Shown piece by piece: positions 21,384 through 32,538 of a stretch of DNA of 64,000 nucleotides. The stretch's first letter is position 1, and each line of letters begins with the position of its first letter. The notes beneath the pieces are model-generated. The model searched no databases. It saw nothing but the letters and a program-made list of their open reading frames with translations, and was not told the origin of the DNA. The translations under genes and the position numbers were made by a program. Source of the DNA: Acanthosoma haemorrhoidale (taxonomy: Eukaryota > Arthropoda > Insecta > Hemiptera > Acanthosomatidae); NCBI GenBank assembly GCA_930367205.1, contig OV884011.1, positions 92,613,474 to 92,677,473 of the forward strand. The letters are read 5' to 3'.

Positions 21384-22622
21384 ATTCGAACGAGCTGAGT
21401 AATAAAAAATGACCAATTTCATTTTCTTGCTAATTTTGCTCTAATTGGCTTTATTTGTTTTTTAAATCCAATTAAGGTTCATATCACTTTAATCCCTAGA
21501 CTATACTCAATGAATTTTCAAACAAAAGGACCTCGTCTTGCCTATAGTTTTGTCTTAGGATTTTATTAAACAATATGACACAACAATTTGAAATATTGAT
21601 AATATTAAACCCTTATTGAAAACGTTAGTTTTTCCCCACCTAAACAGCCCGTTCATTGTGGCGATTCGAAGAAAAGGATGTTCTTTCTGAACGAATTGCC
21701 TGGGAGTAGATGGGTTCAAAAATTTGAAACAGGTGACATCAGCCTCGACAGGAAACATAGTTCTGGGAGAAAATCGTCATCCGGTTAGAAAGCTATGTGG
21801 TACTCAGTGGAGATTCAACAAAACGTACTCGGGAACTGGTAATGGAGCTTGGGGTTTCCCAACCCACCATTAATTGTGTGCTGCATAAGTTGGGGAAAAT
21901 GAATCACTCATAAAGAGTGGTTTCCAATGAGTTGGTAGGCCCAACAACGAGTAGAAATTTGTCAACAACTTTTGAAAAACCCATATGACAATCATTTTAT
22001 TATAAGAATTGTTACTTGCGATGAAAAGTGGATAAATCGGAAAAACCTAAAGACCAAGAAACAATGTTTATACTAAAATCAGCCTGTTGTGCCAGCCACT
22101 AAGCAAGGACACTTAAAAAAAAAGATAATGCTCTCTGCATTATGGAATTACGCAGGCTTAATTCATTCTAGGACGAACAATGATTCAGAACATTATAGGT
22201 GTCAGTTACAAAGAATGTATGAGGTTACAAACCAGTGTTACCCAGGATTAGTAACCAAAAATTAGGCTTTGTTTCAACAAGATAATGCCCGACCACTTAT
22301 TTCTCATTACACGAAACAAAACAAAAATCAGAACTTCTCATTCACTTTGTCCGGACATAGCATCTCCCGATTAACATCTGTTCCGGTCAATGTATCATTG
22401 ATGTTTGATCGTTTTTGATCGTTTATCTTTGAGGAAAAACCTTCAATTATCTAAACAAAGTTTAAAATGGAATTGCTGAATTCTTATTGTATTGTGAATA
22501 AAGCCGACAAGCCTCGAGATGACAATAAACCATAGAACACAATGGTATATACTTTGAATATTAATTTATAATTATTTTTAAAATAGCTAGAAAAATGGTC
22601 ATTTATTATGACTCGTCCCATT
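21384..22622 (+). mobile_element. mariner-type DNA transposon relic (~1.24 kb)
   Basis: The imperfect terminal inverted repeats can be aligned: 21388-21415 (CGAACGAGCTGAGTAATAAA...TGACCA) against the complement of 22594-22620 (GGGACGAGTCATAATAAATGACCA). The size, about 1.2-1.3 kb, fits mariner. A decayed transposase lies between them. The element is old: the repeats differ by several bases and indels. Confidence 0.75.
21640..22500 (+). pseudogene. mariner transposase relic
   Basis: Readable pieces in shifting frames include 'RRKDVLSERIAWE' / 'RQVTSASTGNIVLGEN'-like early text, an 'LVMELGVSQPTINCVLHKLGK' DNA-binding part, 'VTCDEKWI' (first catalytic Asp, near 22012), 'NYAGLIHS' and 'ALFQQDNARP' (second catalytic Asp, near 22275). 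The third Asp region (SPDL) is not clear. Multiple stops rule out function. In life this enzyme cuts and pastes the element at TA sites. Confidence 0.75.
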
Positions 22623-23384
22623 AGATAGATGTGTTGGCTTGTTGTGCCCAATCCTCAGTTTCTTTAATACGCTCCTTCCTTTCTGTTACATGATAGTGAT
22701 AGTGACTATAGAGGAGCCTATGGTGTGAAGCGTTTCTTAAACGATTTAAGTTCAGTATCTAATTTTTCCCTCATCATATGATCTATTATCGATTCCTGCC
22801 TTGTAAAGTAAAATTAATGAAGAATAAGATACGGTATAGAGATCTTAAAAATGACTGCCATAGACGGAAGAATTCGGCATGGAGTAAATCCTTTTGGGAG
22901 TGTGCCGATTTCCCCATCAAATCAAGGTTGCCATCCGATGCGGAGTGTCGTTTAATAGCTGGAGACCCTTCTTTTTCTTCACTGGATGCAATAGAAAATA
23001 GGGGGTTTAGCAGTGTTTTGAGGCACTTCCTAACTTAGTCACAACTTAGTGTGAAAATATATACTAGTACTAACACAAACGGTCATGAAGAAAAGATTTT
23101 CTTCTTAAGGGATAGAAACTCTGATATAAACGTCGGAAGAGGCAGCCAAGGCCTACCTCGTTTTTGGGTTAGGCCCGAGGTGGACCTGACTGCTTTCTTT
23201 GACGGGGCAATGTAGAAGACTGGCTTATAAAGACACTGACATCTGGATCTTTGCTTCTCACCTTGTAATCACCTCTGTATTAAGTAAGAAATAGTTTGCC
23301 TTGTTACCTAGTAAAATATCAGCAATTTATCCACCATTATTATTCGTATTAAATTTAATTATAGTTAAATTGGTAATTACAAAC
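22623..23384. other. Spacer with one unrecognised 86-codon ORF
   Basis: An ATG ORF at 22778-23038 (plus) encodes a basic N-terminal half and an 'SRLPSDAECRLIAGDPSFSSLD' stretch. I see no family resemblance and no flanking gene signals, and it may be chance. The rest is AT-rich. Confidence 0.3.
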
Positions 23385-24619
23385 TACTTTATTATGATAA
23401 AATTATAAAAAATCTGCCTCATTGGGCAATAAGTAATTGTGATAAATGATCTCATTCATACCATATTTACAATTTTCGTTCACTCACTCATTCATACAGT
23501 ATTTACAAACAGCCCAGAGACCTCCCAAGTCCACATTGTTGTCACCTCCCTCGCATTCGAAAGAGGAAGCGGATTCTTGGGCTGAGGATATGTGATCAAC
23601 AACGCGAAGGCCTTGTTGAGCAGTGGAATGCCGTTGACGGAAACCAAAATGGTGCGTAGGAAAAAGGTTTTTGGATTCAACGATTGGAAGTATACGGTTT
23701 TATCGGAGTTTTTCAAATATTTTTGGGAGGATATGGAGTAGGCGAATTGGGTGATAAGATGAGCAGTCGTTGGGTGGTTTGGTGGGTTTGGCTGGTAGTA
23801 CAATAATGGAATGTTTTCAGAGGAGAGGAAAGTGCGTCGTTCCGATAATGCAATCATAAATGTAGGTTAGGAAGATTAGTAGCTTTAGGAGGTAGTTGTT
23901 GGAGAATCCGAGGGAGCAAGGAGATCATATCCGGGAGATTTTCTGTAAGCTAATTTTTTCAGAAGATATTTGACTTCAGAGGGGTTAACGAATTTTGGTG
24001 GAAGTGAGGAAATCTGCAATAGTTTGTTTTGAAGAGAAAGGTTAGGAGTGAAAGTACGGGAAAGATGCAGAGCGAATTCTTCCGACCTTTCACCATCCGT
24101 GCAAAGCCACCCAGGACCCATCATCATGACGGAGTGGGTGTGAAACAGGATGATATTTTAGGATTTTTGTAGTTAGATTCCACAGGGAGGTATCCCTGGT
24201 AGATAGAGAGGGGAGGAGGGAATTAAAAGAATCGGATCGGAAGGATCCGCTGTAATGATTGTACGATCGACGATCAGCAGGATGTTGAGATCTTTGCCAC
24301 ACTGTTCTCGAGTGGCGTTGGAAATTGATTAGGTATTTTCTGTAGTACACTGATACTGAAGTAAGGGGGGGAAGCGAAGGTACTGATTGGAATTGCAGTA
24401 GACTGGAGGAAATCATGTGCTACCAAAGGAACTATGTGATGAGAAATGAAGTTATGAACAATGACATCGGTACCTGCATGAGCTCTTCCATCTGGGTGAT
24501 CAGCTCGATAAGTCTGGTACAGTCGGTATCTGTAAGGTCGGTTACTCGTAAGTCTTGTTTCACTAATGAGAGATACGCCGATGTCCTTGTCGTGGAGTAG
24601 TACTGTCAGTTCGTTAGTG
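23385..24619 (-). mobile_element. LINE copy C, ORF2 and 3' UTR part (deleted)
   Basis: The complement matches copy B with three major changes. The 3' UTR (23385-23579) is joined directly to mid reverse transcriptase near 23580, removing the catalytic FADD region. Endonuclease text ends near 24310 and resumes after about 0.5 kb of lost sequence. Many small indels are present. The ETR endonuclease motif that copy B lacks is retained here (SETRLTSN). The copy continues at 25435 beyond an 815-bp foreign segment. Confidence 0.85.
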
Positions 24620-25338
24620 GATTCACCGTGGCTGGAGAAACTGCCAGAGGAAGACTGCTCCTCATGAGAGTGGTAAAGCACAGGAACTTTCACATACTCC
24701 GGAACCTTTACGGGATATTGGACTTTCTTCTCTACGAAGTATGGTACCTTCTTTTCCACTGTGACTGGGTACGGTTTTTCGACTTCGACGGGGTAAGGCT
24801 TGTCAACGGGAACTTCGACTTTAACGGGCACTTTCTTCTCAACAATGTAGGGCACCTTCTTCTCAACTGTGACGGGCACGTGGTAAGGCTTAGGGACATC
24901 GACGTACTCTTTCACTGGATACGGTACTTCCTTCTCGACCGGATAGTGGACTTTCTTCTCGACATACACCGGGACTGGCTTGGATACGTGGTAAGGTACA
25001 GGATTGTCCACGGGAACTTTGACAGAAACCTTAACCTCCTTGTAGACGGGGTACGGCTGAGGAACTTTGACGTGCACTGGGACTCGCACTTCCTTCTCGA
25101 TGGTCACCGGGTACGGTTTGTCCACGTGGTACGGTACCGGATTGTCGACTGGCACTTTGACGGGGTACGGCACATGCTTGATGACTTCTACTGGGTAAGG
25201 AACGAGCTCCTCTTTGGTGATGTAGTCTGTCCTCACGTGGTGGTAATGACTACAAATAATAATGTGTGTAAACAAATAATGTGTTTGGGGTCGTGGTCGC
25301 TGGCCAGGCCCGCTGCGAGTAAGCAGCTGTAGAGGCAA
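24274..25338 (-). pseudogene. Chimeric ORF: cuticular PYPV-repeat protein fused to LINE endonuclease
   Basis: A single 354-codon frame. Residues about 38-225 are a cuticle-type repeat protein built from [23 protein letters not shown] and similar units, starting [20 protein letters not shown]. Residues 226-239 hold a Ser-rich tail ([12 protein letters not shown]). At about residue 240 the frame passes without a stop into LINE endonuclease ([23 protein letters not shown]...). The first codon of the open frame is TTG, not ATG. The likely original start is ATG at 25346-25348, one frame off, reading MNVFASTAA and then, after an indel, a plausible signal peptide (LLAAGLAS). Such proteins are secreted extracellular-matrix or cuticle components; this copy has lost its clean N-terminus and its own C-terminus. 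The reverse-strand ORF opposite it is a shadow of the repeats. Confidence 0.75.
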
Positions 25339-25434
25339 AGACGTTCATACTGATCGTCACTGCTGCACTACAGCCACTGCAGCATCTGTTACATATATAT
25401 AGGTGATACGCTAGCGCAATAACTACTTACATAA
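24620..25434 (-). other. Captured ~815-bp cuticle-gene segment inside LINE C
   Basis: LINE sequence stops at CACTAACG... (24619) and resumes at ...GCGAATGGT (25435-25441). Only about 7-11 bp of LINE is missing between them. The inserted DNA contains a TATA box, leader, start codon and repeat region of a cuticle gene, and no poly-A at either junction. No target duplication is visible. This favours capture of a genomic DNA fragment during break repair over a processed retrocopy. Confidence 0.7.
25393..25402 (-). promoter_or_regulatory. TATA box of the captured cuticle gene
   Basis: The minus strand reads CTATATATATG, about 45-55 bp upstream of the likely ATG at 25348-25346. A TCAGT arthropod initiator-like sequence directly precedes the ATG and a GCAGT lies near 25363, closer to the usual TATA distance. 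The promoter would read into the chimeric frame. Confidence 0.5.
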
Positions 25435-25790
25435 GAAGACCATTCGCATTCCAAAGGAGAATGGGTAAGGAGTCGGAAGGATCCACTTATGGATTTTGTT
25501 TAAAGGGAATAAGGTAGGAGACAAGATTTGTAAGAAGGGAAATGAGAGGGGTAATTAGGGTTCTGAACTCTGTAAGGAATGATGTTAAAAGGCTGATGAG
25601 ATCCAAAGAACTTGAAGGTGCAGGAATATGCGAGATGCGTGGTTGTGGATGGGATTGAGTTTGTGGGTTGACGGGTTGAACGGAATGCTGGGGAAGATGA
25701 ACTTGCGGACAGGGAGTGGGCGGTGCCTATGACTGCTCTCTGTTGGGATCGGATAGCCAACAGGTGGCTGTGTCAGGAGAGATAGTGGAC
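25435..25790 (-). mobile_element. LINE copy C, 5' part in scrambled order
   Basis: Reading on the minus strand, 25790-25746 is an endonuclease piece corresponding to 17571-17610 of copy B. It is fused to the ORF1 C-terminus (25745-25487), then the ORF1 stop and ORF2 start (TAAGTGGATCC, 25489-25479 on minus). The endonuclease piece therefore lies upstream of ORF1, the reverse of the natural order. The text then runs into the captured cuticle segment. Confidence 0.8.
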
Positions 25791-28700
25791 CAATTACAGT
25801 TCAGTAAAACATTTTTAAACATTATTTATTGGTTTAGATAATTGTCTTGTTATGAAGAATTTATGCATTGCAGAAGCCATCTAGTGGGACCAGGGACAGT
25901 GGGACTACGTTGGCCTCTTACTTAGAAGAGTGCTCCTTTCAAAGACATTCAAGCGGCTTCACGCACGGGGGGCCCCCACCCGTGGTTGACCACTTTAATG
26001 GCTTGCGCACAGAAGGGCCATTCGAGCCACTAAAATTAAAAATTGTTAATACGAATACAAATAATTAGAGAAATATGGTTAAATACAAGTTCAAATCGTT
26101 GTATAAAGAAAGGTCATATGGAATAGATATGGACTTGTATAAACATAGCTAAGAGATTTCATTCACCTGATCCTCCTACCTGGGCAGTGTTAGACCTGTT
26201 ATTGATTAACGATCTGTCCTGTGAGTTTATGGAAGTATGGATGGCTCACTGAGCAATATTTTTATCTGAAATATTCCTGCTCACTAAGAGAATCCGGGAT
26301 TCTAGATGTCTAGAACTTGCTTTACGTAAGAATATCTTTGGGTCTCATGAATGTTTGAAAACTGGTTTTGATCTTCCGAGGCATCCGGGGGAGAACGTAA
26401 CCCCCTATATGTAGTGGGATGCATAGTTTACAAACCCCATAGAACTTTATCCTCAGATAATATCCTATCAAGGGAACTTTATTATCTTTATTGCAGAAAG
26501 AGACACTTTAACGATAGATTTGTTTGACATTTTCCTAGCATTAGTCAAAATCGGACACATCTCGTAAAGCTTACATATTCATTATTCTTGTTTCTCACAT
26601 CAGACCACATGTCTTCCACTTTTCTGTGAGTAAGATCTGAAAACGACCCTAATCCATACATTGTATATAAATTTCATTTTGTATAATTGAATCCCTTCCA
26701 TTAGATCAATACGTAAATTTACTAAAGTTAATTAATTTGGGGTTATATTCAAATTAGGGCAATTGAAAATTAATTGAGTATTTTTGAGAAAAATCCAATT
26801 TGGTGTAACTTCATGGTAATGCAATACGCTCAGGATTTGATAAATAATTTAAATATGTTAGTATTAGAAAAGTTAGATGGCATCCCTCTAAATAAAATAT
26901 TTTAATTATTGAACTGGATCGTAACAGCGAAGTGTTGAGGGGCAATCCAGTAAAATATATGAAATGATATATGTATCCTTAGAACATATAAATCCTTTGT
27001 TTGCTGTCTTGTTATTGTGCATTCGGATACAGTTGTCTATCAGGTATATTAGTGTATTGACAGGCAGTAAGTATCCATATTTTAAACAAAAACCATCGAT
27101 TCGCTGAGCGTAGGATTTTCTTTGTAGGAAAGAATCGGTACATAGAAGTAGATTAATTAATGATTTTGAATAATTGAATAAAAGAAAGTTTTTTGGATTA
27201 TGATTAATTGAATATATTTTGTTTTTTGGTTGATAAATAATGGATATGATGAAGTTACTCGTGTACAAGTATTATAATAATGAACAGCTCAGCTCGGAAA
27301 ATGTAGAAGCTTGAGAGGTGAACGTCTCAACTGACTGCTCAGCACATCTATGAGACTGAGAGGGACTCGGGGTCGAAAGAGGTGAGCAAACAGCTGGTAA
27401 GTATAGTCCGGCCCTACTGTGCACATTAACGGCCGTCCTAACCTCTTCAGGCTTATTTGGTCTCACACTTTATTGTATCAGTCTACAGTCCTCCACACAT
27501 CTTCGAATTTGTTCTTAGTACCTACACCTGTGATAAATCTTTCTGAGATCATAAGTTTCCGTTTATATTGCTGTTGTTGACCTATTCAAGATTAGACTAG
27601 TTTCTAACACTTTTATTTCTATTATGTAAATCAGAAAGGTTATAGGCATGTATTGCCATTTTGGAGTATGATCTATACTAGTATTTTCATAAACTGCAGA
27701 GAATACCAAAAAAAATTTCAAATAAGTTCACATAGACATACTATCATCTTCCGACTGTATTATACCACTGACATTTACTGCATCTATAACGTATACAAAG
27801 AAATCACTCAAAAATTTCATGAAAATTATTAGAGTAGCAGCAATAATTTAGTAAAATTGTTATGCATAATTCAATTAGGAATAAAATACAAAACAATCTT
27901 CATTTTACCACTTGATATAAGTCTTTTATTAGCATAGGTTCTTTTCTTTTGGGTTTCCTACGTATAACCTTTAGTTTTTATTTATAAGCTTTATAAGCTT
28001 TAGTTTTTAGTAATCATTTCAGTTTCAGCGATTAATTGTATTATATTTTTAGTTTAGGTTCGTTCTGGTGTCTGGAAACTATACATAATGATTCCATGCA
28101 ACATAAAATAAAGAAAAATAAATATATTATGAATTTGTACCTTGCCTTTTTAATATCAGCAACTGGATACTTGTAAGATGAATCATGGTCAAAGAATCTC
28201 CTTTTTGACAAATGAAAGCTCGATCATTAGCATTAAACCGGCATGTACGGTATTAAACGCCATTTATATTGTAGGCTCTCAAACGTATGTTTTATAGAAT
28301 AAATTTGGAATTCATTTACCGTTCCAGTCTTAAATGAAGTCCTCAATTATGAAGGGGGGGGGGTGAGAACATTAAATATTATATAGCTCCTGTACTGGGA
28401 CCGAATAAATCTCAAATGTAAACAGTTTTTTAATGGTTTTAGCATACTTAACTCTCTACGTACAGTAAAAAATATTGTTTTAATGTCCACGAAGTAGAGT
28501 CCCTATAACTGTTTTATGGACGGTGTTATAAAGCCAATATTAATTGTTGGGGAAGTTCTGACATTTTAAGGAGACACTGACTCTACGAAAGTATCGTAAA
28601 AATCAAATTGGGTGCACAACAAAGGGAAGACACGAAGTGTTTTTAGTATCCACATCTATTAATTTTAATAATAATAAAGATTAATATGGTATGGCCTCAA

Positions 28701-31027
28701 ATTGAGAACGGATGGGTCAAAATAATAACCATGTTTTTCCTGAAGGAATAGGTCCACTATTGGTCATGAAAAACCGGATAGAAAATGAGGAACTTGGTAA
28801 GGTAACAAGAGGAAGAGATCGTCGGGGTCAGGAAAACGGCTGAAAATGATTCATAATATGACTTCATAAGCAGTAAATAAACCACATTATTAATAATATA
28901 TATACATATTATTATAAGGACATTTTTCCTTTCGATTTTGATAGGGTTTCGTCATACACGCCTTGGTAATACTCAATACATTTGGGAAAGGTGTTAGCTA
29001 TCTTATTAGATAACTCCAGGAAATAATTATAGCCAAATATTACTACCTCTTAGGGTGGAAATGGTACTGTATATAGATATACTGTATATAATTCACGTAG
29101 ATAATTCATTTTATTAATTAACTATTGTAATTAATTTTAATTATTATATTAATTTTTTACATTACTTGCTGATGACTCACAACGGTTAAAAGGGGTACAA
29201 TAAATAAATAGATAATGCATTTTGTTTATCATTAATATTACCTTCAAGCAAAAAAAAAAACCGACGCCTTCGTTCAGTATTTAAATGTCACCACGTTTAG
29301 AAAATAAATCATTTTTATGGAAGAATATGCTGCCTCGGTTATTGGGCAGTAAATTTTGGAAAGAAGAATAACGGCCAGGGCGAGACAATCCACGACAACA
29401 AATGGTTTGTATGAAGAAATTTTTATCAACACCTGTCACACAATTCTCAACAAATGATATTATGGTTCAACTTGTACCGCGAAAAAAAATGCAATTATAA
29501 TTATATTTTATATAAGTATGGTTTACAGCACCATTAATAATTTGTAAAACTATTTTAATGTTTGTTGATAATTCATGAATTTGAATTGAGAAAAATAAAT
29601 AAAGTGAAACAGAAATCGCAAATAATTATTGAAAGATTAGTGCTACGAGTATGTTTGGAAAATAAGTTAAAAATTTACACATTGGGGCCAGCTACCTTGG
29701 GGATCTATATTTTTCTTTTTCTTCATATCCCCTTGTTATTATAAATTATGGAAATCAGCATAGATACTAAATGAATCTATTTGCAGTAGGTAGTATGTCC
29801 TGTAGTTGACTACATTTTTTAATAATTTTGCAATAATAATAATAAATTACTAAATATTAATAATAATATTGCGATTTGTGATAGTTGATTATTATATAAA
29901 TAATGATATTGAAAATTATACATTCCTTATCTAAACATGTTTAAATGTTTAAAAGTGAAGGACCTAATGAATCAAATATTTAAAACTAACTTACATCTAA
30001 CAAGAAAATCTTAAACTAATTTTCCCCGACAGTCTGTTGCCAACGATGTGGGAAGGGTGGTGGGGTCATAATGTTAAATACTTGATGTATGAACTCGCGC
30101 CCTACGGCACACCAAGCAACGGGTGCAGGCCGGCGTTCTTTAACCTCTCGGGAGAGGTATGTCTGACCACATTCTCATGATCCTATTCTGAAATACCTGG
30201 AGACTTTTAGCTGTGTTGCCAGTCAAGCTTGAGGATCTGGCTGGGTGCAGTCAAGAAATATCACCTCCTTGGGAAGAAGTAAAAAGAACAGATTTAATAA
30301 ATAATTCATGAATAGTTACAAAGTTACTTATTATGTTAAATATATAATTGCGTACATAATCGTTGAAGTAACAAGACTTTAACTAATCATTGATGATAAA
30401 CATTAATAATGTTGTACATTAATCAATCCTAATGATGGATCGCAGTTCGATACCATTTGGCAGACCACTCCAAACATTTGCGAAACTGGTGATCGTTATT
30501 CATAGCAGAGCTCCGTTACAGATCTCAATACATAAATTTGATTGAAATGGACCAGGTTTAGTTTAACGTTCTGCGCCGATGTCAATGTCCATTTGGCCCG
30601 AAAGCTCTCAAGAGTTAGGGACACTAAACGTTAGGGCACTGAGCTTATTTCCTCAACAAAAATATCATACATTTCCTAATCGCATTAGTTTTTTTTTCAT
30701 CATATGAAAATGGAAAAATTTGTCAGAGAAAGAAAATAGATTTCTCGGCAAAACAAGTCAATATAAATTAATATTTAAGCTCAGCAGAACTTCAGCGAAT
30801 AAGCGAAATTTGGTAATAATATTATTGGGAATGGGCTTTTTGCTACTTTATATGCTTGTTGAGCAGTAATTTTCCACTATATGCATAATCTAGTAAACAA
30901 ATATAACAGTTAAAAATTGTAAAATTAATTCGCTTACCTTAGTGTCTGATGCTCTACCTTAATCTCCTTCCTGTGTGAATAATTGGCTAGAAAGGATGGT
31001 TAGCAAGCAACGAGGCGATCATTAAAA
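25791..31027. other. Long AT-rich intergenic stretch (5.2 kb)
   Basis: No element family or gene recognised. Small GC-richer islands occur near 25870-26030 (with a GGGGGGCCCCC core at about 25967-25977) and 30030-30260. A (TAA)n-like tract is near 29831-29870, and G and A runs are near 28352-28362 and 29251-29260. ORFs of 60-120 codons here show no family resemblance. Confidence 0.4.
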
Positions 31028-32538
31028 TTATTATTATTATTATAGCAGGTCACGAGGCCACTGCCGTTTCAGTGCCCGAGGAGGATTATAGGGATGAGGA
31101 GCAATGACTGTGCTGCGGGATTAGGGTGGTTGAAAAGGCTACTATGGAATTTTATAAACTTGGAAGGGATGATTTCAAGAATGTAGGGTATATTATGATC
31201 GTTATGAAGGGGTTTTGTTTCTGTCGCAATAAGGGTCATTTACTATAGTTCTCAGGACTTTTGATTGAAACGATTGGATATGCTTGATGTCCCCCATAGC
31301 TCTATTCCGTATATCCAGATTAGGTATAACTTTGTAGATCAGTAATTTATTTTCTATTGGGAGATGGGATGTCCTTTGAAGTAGTCTGTACAGTTGTCCA
31401 AAGCGTCTGTTTAGTTCTTGTCTTTTTAGCCTCGTATGTGAGTTCCAGGTCAGTCGTTTGTCAAGATGGAAGCCTAAGTACCGTAATGCCTTGGATGCAG
31501 GGAGAGGAATAGAATTAAAATAAACGAGTGGGCAAGACTTGCGACAGAATGTGAAGGTAATGTGGGAACATTTCCATTCGTCAACTTTCATCCGCCATTG
31601 ATTGCACCAATACTTGATCTCATCGACGTGTTTTTGAAGGTTATGGGATGCTACTTCAGGGTCTGGGTGGGATGACAAGACTGCAGTGTCATCTGCAAAT
31701 GTGGCCAAGAAGGTATTGGGAGTAGAGGGGACATCAGCGGTGTATAGGTTATAGAGGATGGGGCCCAGGACACTGCCCTGTGGAACTCCTGCACTTATGG
31801 GATAGTAGTTAGAGTATTATAAACCACAGCGGACTTGGAAGAAGCGGTTTGAAAGGTAGGACTGTAGGATTAGGAAAAGGGTCTGTGGTAAATATCTTTT
31901 GAACTTGTAGAGCAAACCTGCGTGCCAAACCCTGTCAAAAGCTTGAGCCATATCAAGAAAGGCAGCAGTGCAATACTGTTAGGTTTCGAGGGCTGAGGAG
32001 ATGTGATCAACAACGCGAAGGCCATGTCCTGTAAGGAATGATGTTAATAGGCTAGTGAGTTCTGAATAGCTAGAAGGTGGAGGAATAGGCGAGATGTGTG
32101 GTTGAGGATGGGATTGGGTTTGCTGGTTGACAGGTCGAACAGAATGCTGGGGAAGAGGAACTTGTGGACGAGTAGTAGGCAATAGCTGTGACTGCTCCTC
32201 TGTTCCGAACGGCATCAGCAAAAGAGACTGAAGGCCTCAAATTTCTGGTTGGGGCACTGCTTGAGCTACCTGTGACTGGCTTCTCTACTTCTGGTCGACG
32301 ACGTTGTTTGCTTCTGGACTTGAGAATTTTATGAGCTTCACAGCCCTTGTAGTTTGCCTTGTATGCCTTGCTGGCAGAGGACGCATACAGCAGGCGATTT
32401 CAGGGGCTTTTTGCACAATTCACTTTTGTGCTGCCCACTACACTTTACACACCTGGGAGGGTGGTGGCAGTACGATTTTGTGTGCCCATATGCCTGTCAA
32501 TTATGGCATTGGACGGTGTCTCGTTTGGGGTGTTTATT
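31028..32538 (-). mobile_element. LINE copy D, 3'-UTR-less and internally deleted
   Basis: On the minus strand the copy begins in ORF1 zinc-knuckle sequence (32538) and runs to the ORF1 C-terminal region near 32027. It then jumps to mid reverse transcriptase at GGCCTTCGCG (about 32023). It continues through the FADD motif region (168-codon frame at 31202-31708) to the ORF2 stop at about 31040. Directly after the stop codon comes a TAA-repeat tail; the 3' UTR found in other copies is absent. Truncation at both ends and frameshifts make it non-functional. Confidence 0.88.

Noticed and set aside
22778..23038. 86-codon ORF as a gene
   Set aside because: No family, promoter, splice or polyadenylation support; mentioned only within the spacer entry.
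24628..25332. 234-codon plus-strand ORF opposite the cuticle repeats
   Set aside because: It is the antisense shadow of PYPV repeats; the composition (many Leu, Asp, Arg, Val) follows from the complementary codons.
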